DNA of 64,000 nt, taken from assembly GCA_945860955.1 (NCBI GenBank), contig CAMATH010000017.1:16858-80857 (forward strand), given 5' to 3'. The DNA comes from Planctomicrobium piriforme (lineage in GTDB: Bacteria; Planctomycetota; Planctomycetia; Planctomycetales; Planctomycetaceae). The notes under the pieces were generated by a model. That model had not been told where the DNA came from, did no database searches, and saw only the letters and a list, made by a program, of their open reading frames with translations. Position 1 is the stretch's first letter. Each line of letters opens with the position of its first letter. Positions 36,666 through 43,966 of this stretch are shown here, in pieces. Both the position numbers and the translations under genes were made by a program.

Positions 36666-38579
36666 CTAGCCGCGAGGCTCTTCGTTCGCGACCAGACTGC
36701 CGCGGTCGGCCGCTTCGAGAACCGTGCGAACGATTCCGTCGACATCCAGCCCCAGATCCCGCAACTGTTCCGAGCGTTCGGCATGCTCGATAAACCGATC
36801 CGGCAGACCCATCCGTCGGAGATGGTCGGTCCGCAGGCCGGCCGAGTTTGCCGCCTCCAGCACGGCCGACCCGAATCCCCCTTCCAATGTTCCTTCTTCG
36901 ACCGTCACGACAAAGCCCGACTCCGAGATTGCGCGAAGCATCACCTCGCGATCGATCGGCTTGCAGAACCGGGCGTTGATCACCCCGACCTCGAGTCCCT
37001 CCTCTTTCAACCGTTCGGCCGCTTTGACGCAGGCCGACAGCAGCGTGCCATAGGCGATCAGGACGCCATCGCGGCCCCAATCCAGCACCTCCGCGCGTCC
37101 CAGTTGAATCGGCTCGAATTCACGGGGAATCCGCTCGACATTCGCCTTGGGGTAACGGATCGAAACGGGACCATCGTGGCCGAGGGCGAAATTGAGCATC
37201 GGGGCGACATCGGCTTCGTCTCCCGGGGCGGCGACCACCATGTTGGGGAAGACCCGCATATAGGTGGTGTCGTAGGCTCCGTGATGAGTGGGACCGTCGG
37301 CCCCCACCACCCCCGCACGGTCGAGGCAGAACACCACTGGCAGATTCTGGAGCGCGACTTCCTGGAAAATGTGATCGAAGCTCCGTTGCAGAAACGTGCT
37401 GTAAATATCGACGATCGGCCGGGCTCCCGCCTTCGCCATGCCGGCGGCGAACGCGACCGCATGCGCCTCGCAAATCCCCGTATCAAAAAATCGATCGGGA
37501 AAAACGTCGCGAATCTTCTGCAGTTTATTCCCTTCACACATCGCCGCCGTCATGACCGCGACTTTGGGGTTCAGTTCCATCGCGCGGTAAATCGCTTCGC
37601 TGATCACGTCGGTGTAGGCCGCCTTGCCCGCCCCCTTGCGGACCGCGACTTCACCATTCTCACAGCGGTCAAATGGTGCCGGCGCGTGAAATGTGACCGG
37701 ATCTTCTTCCGCAGGCTGGAATCCGTGCCCCTTTTCGGTGAAGACGTGGAGCAGCACCGGTCCCTTCATGCTCTTCACGAGCTGCAGGTGTTCCCGCAGC
37801 GACGCCAAGTCGTGGCCGTCAATCGGACCGACATACCGGAAGCCCATTTCTTCAAACAGCATTCCGCCATGGAGCGTCGCTTTGACTCCCTCTTTGGCCT
37901 GCACCAAGGCCCGTTCGACGGCATCCCCCACCAGGGGCACGCGGTTGAGAACCCAGCTCACATCCCGCTTCAGTTCATCATAGAACGAAGTCGCCCGGAC
38001 GCGGTCGAGGTAATGAGCCAATCCTCCCACGCGGGGACAGATCCCCATTTTGTTGTCGTTCAGGATCACCAACAGGTCTTTGGAGAGTCCAGCGGCGTTG
38101 TTGAATGCTTCGAAGACCACGCCCGAGGGGAGAGCGCCGTCACCGATGACGGCGACACTATGCCGACGTTGGCCCAGGAGATCGTCCCCCGCCTTCAACC
38201 CCAGCGCCGTCGAAACACTCGCACCGGCGTGCCCGGTCATGAACAGGTCGTAATCGCTTTCCGCCGGGTTGGGGTAGCCCATCAGCCCCCCCTTCGAACG
38301 GATCGAAATGAACTCATTGTACCGACCTGTCAGCAGTTTATGCGGGTAGATCTGATGCCCGGTGTCCCAGATCAGCCGATCGCGCGAGAAGTCGAACACC
38401 TGATGCAGCATGATCGCCAATTCGACCACCCCCAGGTTGCTGGCGAAATGTGCCGGCCGACGGGTGACGACTTCGCACAGCGCCTCTCGCAGTTCGCCCG
38501 CGAGCTGCGTTAACTGGGCGTCGCTCATTCCCCGCAGATCCTTCGGCGACTGCAAGCGGGACAGGAGTTCGATCTTCAT
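36666..38579 (-). CDS. dxs: 1-deoxy-D-xylulose-5-phosphate synthase
   Basis: This thiamine-diphosphate enzyme condenses pyruvate and glyceraldehyde 3-phosphate to DXP, the first step of the MEP isoprenoid route. The 637 residues have the expected three-domain layout: LIWDTGHQIYPHKLLTGR and the TPP/Mg motif VIGDGALPSGVVFEA in the first, GPTHHGAYDTTYMRVFPN in the pyrimidine-binding second, and a transketolase C-terminal domain. The segment after the TPP motif (NDNKMGICPRVGGL) differs from the usual NDNxMSISPNVG, a variation to note. It lies 27 bases downstream of the polyprenyl synthase gene and ends a long minus-strand row. Confidence 0.97.
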   Translation of the reverse strand: MKIELLSRLQSPKDLRGMSDAQLTQLAGELREALCEVVTRRPAHFASNLGVVELAIMLHQVFDFSRDRLIWDTGHQIYPHKLLTGRYNEFISIRSKGGLMGYPNPAESDYDLFMTGHAGASVSTALGLKAGDDLLGQRRHSVAVIGDGALPSGVVFEAFNNAAGLSKDLLVILNDNKMGICPRVGGLAHYLDRVRATSFYDELKRDVSWVLNRVPLVGDAVERALVQAKEGVKATLHGGMLFEEMGFRYVGPIDGHDLASLREHLQLVKSMKGPVLLHVFTEKGHGFQPAEEDPVTFHAPAPFDRCENGEVAVRKGAGKAAYTDVISEAIYRAMELNPKVAVMTAAMCEGNKLQKIRDVFPDRFFDTGICEAHAVAFAAGMAKAGARPIVDIYSTFLQRSFDHIFQEVALQNLPVVFCLDRAGVVGADGPTHHGAYDTTYMRVFPNMVVAAPGDEADVAPMLNFALGHDGPVSIRYPKANVERIPREFEPIQLGRAEVLDWGRDGVLIAYGTLLSACVKAAERLKEEGLEVGVINARFCKPIDREVMLRAISESGFVVTVEEGTLEGGFGSAVLEAANSAGLRTDHLRRMGLPDRFIEHAERSEQLRDLGLDVDGIVRTVLEAADRGSLVANEEPRG

Positions 38580-38606
38580 GACGTTTCCTTGTTCAGTAAT
38601 CGCGGT

Positions 38607-39503
38607 TCAATGATCGCGATCCAACACGAATCGAGCCAGCGCTTCCAACGACTGACCTTTAGAGCCAAGCGGCCGCAGCGCTTCGATCGCCTGCGCCACC
38701 AACAGCTCGGCACGTACCACGCTCGCCTCCTCGCCCAACATGACGGGGTAGGTCTGTTTTCCGCGGGCCGCGTCCTTTTTCACCGCCTTGCCAGTCGCCG
38801 CCTGAGTCCCGCGCACGTCCAGCAAGTCGTCGGTGATCTGAAACGCCAGCCCCAGGCAACGCCCGTAGGTGGCGAGTCCCTCCAGAGTCGCCGAGTCGGC
38901 TTGTGCCACCCGGGCTCCCAATGTCAGGCTGCAAGTCAGTAACGCACCGGTTTTTCGCCGGTGAATCGCTTCCAGCTCCTCAACCGACGACAGGGTCTTT
39001 CCCTCGGCTTCCAGGTCAGCGACCTGACCACCCACCATGCCGGCGTAACCGGCGGCACGCGCCAAGTCGGCGCAACAGGCGGCAGCCACTTCAGGCGGTT
39101 GCGTCTCCCGGGCGACCAGCTCGAAAGCCAGCGTCAACAATCCATCACCCGCAAGAATTGCCAGCGCTTCACCGTAAACCACGTGGTTTGTCTTGCGACC
39201 CCGACGGTAATCGTCGTTATCCATCGCGGGCAGATCGTCGTGGATCAGCGAGTAGGTGTGGATCATCTCCATCGCACACGCCGCCGGCAACGCCCGCTTC
39301 CAATCGCCACCACACGCTTCGCACGCCAGCAAAACCAGAATCGGCCGCAGCCGCTTCCCCCCCGCCAGCAGACTGTACGACATGCTCTCGAGCAACCGCG
39401 CGGGAACCCCGGGAGCTGCCTGCATGGAGCGGCTGAGCTCAGTGTTTACTTCATTCCGAAATCGCTGGAGCGATTCGTCGATGGTGGGGCTGGTGGTTGA
39501 CAT
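38607..39503 (-). CDS. ispA: polyprenyl (farnesyl/geranyl) diphosphate synthase
   Basis: This 298-residue trans-prenyltransferase elongates allylic diphosphates with isopentenyl diphosphate. Both aspartate-rich motifs are present: the first as LIHDDLPAMDNDDYRRG (DDxxxxD type with the short insertion typical of bacterial FPP synthases) and the second as QITDDLLDVRG. GGKRLRPILVLLACEA is the N-terminal signature. The symbol reflects the usual role; product chain length is not certain. It sits directly upstream of dxs with 27 bases between, so the two are likely cotranscribed. Confidence 0.93.
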   Translation of the reverse strand: MSTTSPTIDESLQRFRNEVNTELSRSMQAAPGVPARLLESMSYSLLAGGKRLRPILVLLACEACGGDWKRALPAACAMEMIHTYSLIHDDLPAMDNDDYRRGRKTNHVVYGEALAILAGDGLLTLAFELVARETQPPEVAAACCADLARAAGYAGMVGGQVADLEAEGKTLSSVEELEAIHRRKTGALLTCSLTLGARVAQADSATLEGLATYGRCLGLAFQITDDLLDVRGTQAATGKAVKKDAARGKQTYPVMLGEEASVVRAELLVAQAIEALRPLGSKGQSLEALARFVLDRDH

Positions 39504-39732
39504 GCGGTCCGTGGTGATGAAGTGTACGTTTCAGCATGTCTCCCAAATCTTTGAAGTGAAATTGGGTTCACACAATCCGCTGGCAACGGGCACTTCCACG
39601 GCATTCTAGCGTCGAGGTTGAGAGCGGAAAATGGTGCGCCCTCGGGATTTCCGCGCGGCGCGACCAAATCGGGCTGACGCCAGTTACATTCGGAACCGGC
39701 GTACGGATTCCTCAGTCCCCGTGATACGTTCG

Positions 39733-40938
39733 TCACGCCTCTCCGGTCGCCAGGAGAAGCCCAATCCCACATCCGTTCAGATAGTCATCCAACTGCAAGG
39801 TTTCGTTGACGGTGTGGACATCGTGTTGACCACTTCCCAGCGTCACCGTCGGCAATCCGCGAGCCGAGAGCCAGTTCGCGTCGAGTCCCCCGTTGCTGAT
39901 GCGGGTTTCTCCCTTGAGACCCACCGCGGAAATCGCCGACAGGGCTGAACTGACGCACGCTTCCGTTTCTTTCAGTTGAAACGACTCGTACTTCAAATTC
40001 GCAGTGAACCTCACTTTTCCCGTATTGCCGCTCGAATTCTTGACACCGGCCACCGCCCGTTCGAACGCCTCCTGAAATTCCTTAACTAGCCGTTTGCGGA
40101 ATTTCGGGTCGTGGCTCCGCACCTCGCCCCGCAGCTTCACGCAGGCGGTCACAACATTCGTGGCGTCGCCTCCCTGAATGACCCCCAGGTTCGACGTCCC
40201 GGACTGAGTTCCCTTCCGGATCAGTCCGTGCCACCCATTTTGTTGCAGGTCGGCGATCGCCAGCGCCGCGATCGCGATCGCGCTGATCCCCGCCTCGGGA
40301 TGAACGCCAGCGTGGCTGGCCAATCCCTCGACTTCAATCGCCAGGTCATACGCACCCGTCGCGCCGATGCACGCCGTTGCCGCCGATCCCCCATCCCAGT
40401 TAAAGCCCAACTTTGGACTTCCGAGCTTCTTCAAGTTGACGAACCGCGCGCCGTACAGGCCAATCTCCTCTTGAACGGGCCAGAAGAACGTCAATGGGGG
40501 ATGCGGGAGTTTCTGTCGGGCGATCTCCAGCGCCGCGGTCAACAAGACCGCCGCCCCACTCCGGTCGTCGGCCCCGAGCGCGGTCTTTTTGTCCCGCGAC
40601 CGCACGATGCCCCCCTTCAACGCGGGTTTCGACCCGACACACAAGGGGACGGTGTCGAGGTGCGCCATCAGCAGGCGGCGGGGGGCCTTCAAAGTTCCCG
40701 GCAATGTGAGAATCAGATTGCCAACTTCACCTCCCGCCGGGCTCTCCTTATGAACTTCGTCATTCGTGATCTGATCCGGCTGGTATCCCGCCGTCAACAA
40801 CTCGCCGCGAATGAACTCGACCACGCGTCCTTCTTCGCAGCTCTTGCCCGGGATCTCCATCAACTTCAAAACACGATCCACCGCAGCTTTTCGATCGAAG
40901 GAATTCGAGGCAGACACGGACCGGGAGGTGGAGGCCAT
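39733..40938 (-). CDS. M20-family metallopeptidase (tripeptidase/PepT-like)
   Basis: The 401-residue dizinc exopeptidase carries the metal-binding motifs LLMAHLDTVP (His and Asp), TALGADDRSGAAVLL (bridging Asp), FFWPVQEEIGLYGAR (catalytic and metal Glu pair) and the C-terminal GLDANWLSARG and GSGQHDVHTVNE (last metal His). The dimerisation domain with ASHAGVHPEAGI lies between. Similarity is to tripeptide aminopeptidase T and related M20 enzymes, so it should act on short peptides in the cytoplasm. It interrupts the isoprenoid genes, with 229 bases to ispA and 75 to ispH. The substrate is inferred. Confidence 0.9.
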   Translation of the reverse strand: MASTSRSVSASNSFDRKAAVDRVLKLMEIPGKSCEEGRVVEFIRGELLTAGYQPDQITNDEVHKESPAGGEVGNLILTLPGTLKAPRRLLMAHLDTVPLCVGSKPALKGGIVRSRDKKTALGADDRSGAAVLLTAALEIARQKLPHPPLTFFWPVQEEIGLYGARFVNLKKLGSPKLGFNWDGGSAATACIGATGAYDLAIEVEGLASHAGVHPEAGISAIAIAALAIADLQQNGWHGLIRKGTQSGTSNLGVIQGGDATNVVTACVKLRGEVRSHDPKFRKRLVKEFQEAFERAVAGVKNSSGNTGKVRFTANLKYESFQLKETEACVSSALSAISAVGLKGETRISNGGLDANWLSARGLPTVTLGSGQHDVHTVNETLQLDDYLNGCGIGLLLATGEA

Positions 40939-41013
40939 GGAGTGTACTTTCGATCGTCAAGGGGTGTGGACGCGTGGAGGACGCCGTTTTCGAATGGTAA
41001 CGGTCCGGTTTCG

Positions 41014-41952
41014 TTACACCTGCAACTGCAGAACCTTCAATTCACGGGGGAGATTGAAGTGAACGTCTTCCTCGCGGATCGTGATTTCCTCAACCTGAGC
41101 CTGATAGTTCGATTTCAGGAAATCGACACACTCCTGCACAACGACCTCGGGAGCGCTGGCACCGGCGGTGATCAGAACGGTTTCCACCCCGTCGAGCCAA
41201 CGCGAGTCGAGTTCCGCGACCGTGTCGATGAGGTAGGCGTTCTTTCCCAACTCCCGCGCGATTTCTTTCAACCGCTGGCTGTTGGAACTGTTCTGGCTCC
41301 CCAGCACAATGACCACATCCGCCTGCGGCGCGAGAACTCCGACCGCCTCTTGTCGATTGGTCGTCGCGTAACAAATGTCCTCCCGCGGTGGCCCGACGAT
41401 TTCCGGAAAGCGTTCTTTCAAACTGGCGATGACCCGATGCGCCTCAGACACACTGAGTGTGGTTTGTGTCAGGTACGCGAGTTTTGTCCCCGGGGGAATC
41501 TCCAGCCGTTCGACATCTTCGGGGGTTTCGACCAAAACGATCCGTTCGGGGGCCTCACCCATCGTGCCGATCACTTCGTCGTGCCCTTCATGGCCAATCA
41601 GGACAATCGTGTAGCCTTGGTTGGCAAAGCGAATCGCCTCAAGATGCACTTTGGTCACCAGGGGACACGTGGCGTCGATTGTGCGCAGGCCCCGCTCCGC
41701 CGCCTCGGATCGCACCTGGGGCGACACGCCGTGCGCGCTATAGAGCAGGTACGCCCCGTTCGGCACTTCAGCGATCGAATCGACGAACTTCACCCCCTGA
41801 CCGGAAAATCGTTCAACCACATAGCGGTTGTGAACGATTTCATGGTAGACGTAGATTTCGTTGCCACAGATTTTGATCGCTTCATCCAGGCAGGAAATCG
41901 CCATGTTCACACCGGCGCAGAAGCCGCGCGGGTTCGCCAGCAAAACCTTCAT
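41014..41952 (-). CDS. ispH: 4-hydroxy-3-methylbut-2-enyl diphosphate reductase
   Basis: This iron-sulfur enzyme carries out the last MEP-pathway step, reducing HMBPP to isopentenyl and dimethylallyl diphosphate. The three cluster-binding cysteines are visible in NPRGFCAGVNMA, DATCPLVTKVH and ICYATTNRQEA, and substrate motifs include VYHEIVHNRYVV, GHEGHDEV and SQNSSNSQRL. The ATG at 41952 gives the canonical start (MKVLLANPRGFCAG); the open frame upstream to 42012 overlaps mtnA and is not used. It is 56 bases downstream of mtnA on the same strand. Confidence 0.97.
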   Translation of the reverse strand: MKVLLANPRGFCAGVNMAISCLDEAIKICGNEIYVYHEIVHNRYVVERFSGQGVKFVDSIAEVPNGAYLLYSAHGVSPQVRSEAAERGLRTIDATCPLVTKVHLEAIRFANQGYTIVLIGHEGHDEVIGTMGEAPERIVLVETPEDVERLEIPPGTKLAYLTQTTLSVSEAHRVIASLKERFPEIVGPPREDICYATTNRQEAVGVLAPQADVVIVLGSQNSSNSQRLKEIARELGKNAYLIDTVAELDSRWLDGVETVLITAGASAPEVVVQECVDFLKSNYQAQVEEITIREEDVHFNLPRELKVLQLQV

Positions 41953-42008
41953 GGAAGTCACATTCCTGTAGAGAGTGGGTTCGTCGTCGCTCGCTCGAAT
42001 CGCAAGGG

Positions 42009-43085
42009 TCAATCGCGGAGACGGCGGAGATTTTCGACATAGGGTGGGGAGATCACTCCCCGTTCGGTGATGAACGCGGCGATGAGGTCGGCGGGAGTCA
42101 CGTCGAACGCCGGATTGTAGACGGCGACCCCCGTCGGGGCGGTCTGCTTTCCCATGCCCCGCGTCACTTCCTCTGGGGCCCGATGTTCGATGGGGATTTC
42201 CCGCCCGCTTTCAATCCCGAAATCAAACGTACTCGACGGAGCCGCGACGTAAAACGGAATTCCGTGGTGTTTCGCCAGAATCGCGACGCTGTAGGTGCCG
42301 ATTTTGTTCGCCGTATCGCCATTCCCCGCGATGCGGTCAGCCCCCACCACCACCGCCTGAATCCGCCCTTCGCGCATCACCTGCGCAGCCATCGAATCAC
42401 AGATCAACGTCACATCCAGCCCGCGACGCATCAATTCCCAGGTTGTCAGCCGGGCTCCCTGCAATAGGGGTCGCGTTTCGTCGGCGAAGACCCGCAGGGT
42501 TTTCCCCTGCTCGTGTGCCGAGAAGAAGACGGCCAAGGCGGTCCCGTAGTCGGCGGTCGCCAACCCTCCCGCGTTGCAATGCGTGAGTACTCCGCAATCA
42601 TTGGGCAACAGGGCGGCACCGGCAACACCAATCGCGCGACACATCGCCCGGTCTTCCGCTTCGATCGCCCGCGCCTCAACCAGCAGCGCACTCGCGATCT
42701 GGCGTGGCGTGTCCCCCGCGACATCGCGGGCCTTGCGTCGCATCCGATCAAGGGCCCAGAAAAGATTCACGGCGGTCGGCCGACTGGTCGCGAGATAGTC
42801 GGCGACCGAATGGAATTTTGCCAGAAGTTCTTTCGAGGTTCCCTGGAGGGCCTGCTGGATCCCAATCACCACTCCATAGGCCGCCGAAACCCCAATCGCC
42901 GGCGCTCCCCGCACCCGCAACGACTTGATCGCCTCCCAGACTGTCTCGACGTCGCGACACTCGATCTCCCGCAATTCGATCGGCAGCAGGGTCTGGTCGA
43001 TGAGCGTCAGGGAGCCATCGACATCCCCTTCCCAGCGGAGTGTGAGAGGAACGAGTGGTTGTGGCAAAGGAGGACTGGCAGGCAT
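42009..43085 (-). CDS. mtnA: S-methyl-5-thioribose-1-phosphate isomerase
   Basis: The 358-residue enzyme of the eIF2B-like family converts 5-methylthioribose 1-phosphate to 5-methylthioribulose 1-phosphate in methionine salvage. Diagnostic segments are IKSLRVRGAPAIGVSAAYG, LTHCNAGGLATADYGTAL (catalytic Cys region), ADETRPLLQGARLT and VVGADRIAGNGDTANKIGTY. The ATG at 43085 gives the usual N-terminus; upstream codons show no resemblance to the family. Neighbours are ispH downstream and the cobalamin adenosyltransferase upstream, both on the same strand. Other salvage genes are not in the window. Confidence 0.96.
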   Translation of the reverse strand: MPASPPLPQPLVPLTLRWEGDVDGSLTLIDQTLLPIELREIECRDVETVWEAIKSLRVRGAPAIGVSAAYGVVIGIQQALQGTSKELLAKFHSVADYLATSRPTAVNLFWALDRMRRKARDVAGDTPRQIASALLVEARAIEAEDRAMCRAIGVAGAALLPNDCGVLTHCNAGGLATADYGTALAVFFSAHEQGKTLRVFADETRPLLQGARLTTWELMRRGLDVTLICDSMAAQVMREGRIQAVVVGADRIAGNGDTANKIGTYSVAILAKHHGIPFYVAAPSSTFDFGIESGREIPIEHRAPEEVTRGMGKQTAPTGVAVYNPAFDVTPADLIAAFITERGVISPPYVENLRRLRD

Positions 43086-43287
43086 GGTCGCGTCAAAAAA
43101 ACGGCTGGAATGGAATCGCTGGAAGTATAGTGCGAAGGCACGCCGATTGACGAACCACCGAGGCAATTCTCCGAATTGCGGGATCTTCCGCGCCCCGAAG
43201 CCTGGAGCGATCCATCGGTGCGGTGGCCGATCCGGCGACGGGTGCGGCTTCAACACACGGTCACGCCAGAGACGCTGCGGACGCCCG

Positions 43288-43899
43288 CTATCGCCCCTTC
43301 CCCGGCTCCCACAGAACGTCCCCCGCCCCGTTGCCATTGGCACAACGGGCCAGCACGAACAACAGATCCGACAGCCGGTTCAAATACCAGGTGACGCACT
43401 CGTTGATCTGTTCAAACTCGGCCAGTTGCAGCACGCCGATCTCGGTACGCCGACAAACCGTTCGCGCCAGGTGCAGCCTTGCCGCCTGAGGAGTCCCTCC
43501 CGGCAGAACGAAGCTGGTCAATGGCGAGAGGCGTTCGTTCGCGGTATCGATCCAACCCTCGAGCCGTTCCACTTGCGATTCGACGACACGGAGCGGTGGC
43601 CGCGTTGCTTCCACAACGGCCGTGTCCCCCTTGTCGTTTTCGTCAAGCGGCTCGGGTTCGGCTTCCGGAACGCACAAATCGGCTCCCAGGTCAAAGAGGT
43701 CGTTCTGGATCTGCAACAGCCACTCGGCATGTTCAAATTGCGGACAGTCGGCCAGCAGCAACCCCAAGACCGAGTTGAGTTCATCCACCCCACCGTAGGC
43801 GGCGATGCGGGGGTGCGTTTTGGGAACGCGCGTGCCATTCCCCAACCCGGTCGTGCCATCGTCTCCGGTTTTGGTGTAGATTCGATTCAGATAGACCAT
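43288..43899 (-). CDS. PduO-type cob(I)alamin adenosyltransferase
   Basis: This 203-residue enzyme attaches the 5'-deoxyadenosyl group of ATP to cob(I)alamin to make coenzyme B12. The PduO-type signature is clear: IYTKTGDDGTTGLGNGTRVP at the N-terminus, AAYGGVDELNSVLGL, FVLPGGTPQAARLHLARTVC and YLNRLSDLLFVLAR. No cobalamin riboswitch was recognised upstream, and no B12-dependent enzyme is nearby. The gene is 67 bases downstream of the HEAT/TPR gene and 202 bases upstream of mtnA. Confidence 0.95.
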   Translation of the reverse strand: MVYLNRIYTKTGDDGTTGLGNGTRVPKTHPRIAAYGGVDELNSVLGLLLADCPQFEHAEWLLQIQNDLFDLGADLCVPEAEPEPLDENDKGDTAVVEATRPPLRVVESQVERLEGWIDTANERLSPLTSFVLPGGTPQAARLHLARTVCRRTEIGVLQLAEFEQINECVTWYLNRLSDLLFVLARCANGNGAGDVLWEPGKGR

Positions 43900-43966
43900 T
43901 CCGTGTCCAACTTTCTTCCGTGTGTGAGAGAACAGACGAGCGTCTTTTCGGCCGCGGTCACCGACA

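Noticed and set aside
36615..38513. Long open frame (632 codons) on the plus strand
   Set aside because: It lies entirely antisense to dxs, which has clear catalytic motifs. Its product is rich in His, Arg and Gln with no domain, as expected from the complement of a GC-rich gene.
40111..42042. Long open frame (643 codons) on the plus strand
   Set aside because: Antisense to the M20 peptidase and ispH genes; no family resemblance or ribosome site.
43900..43966. Possible cobalamin riboswitch before the adenosyltransferase gene
   Set aside because: The gap is only 67 bases and lacks a recognisable B12-box or the expected long structured leader.
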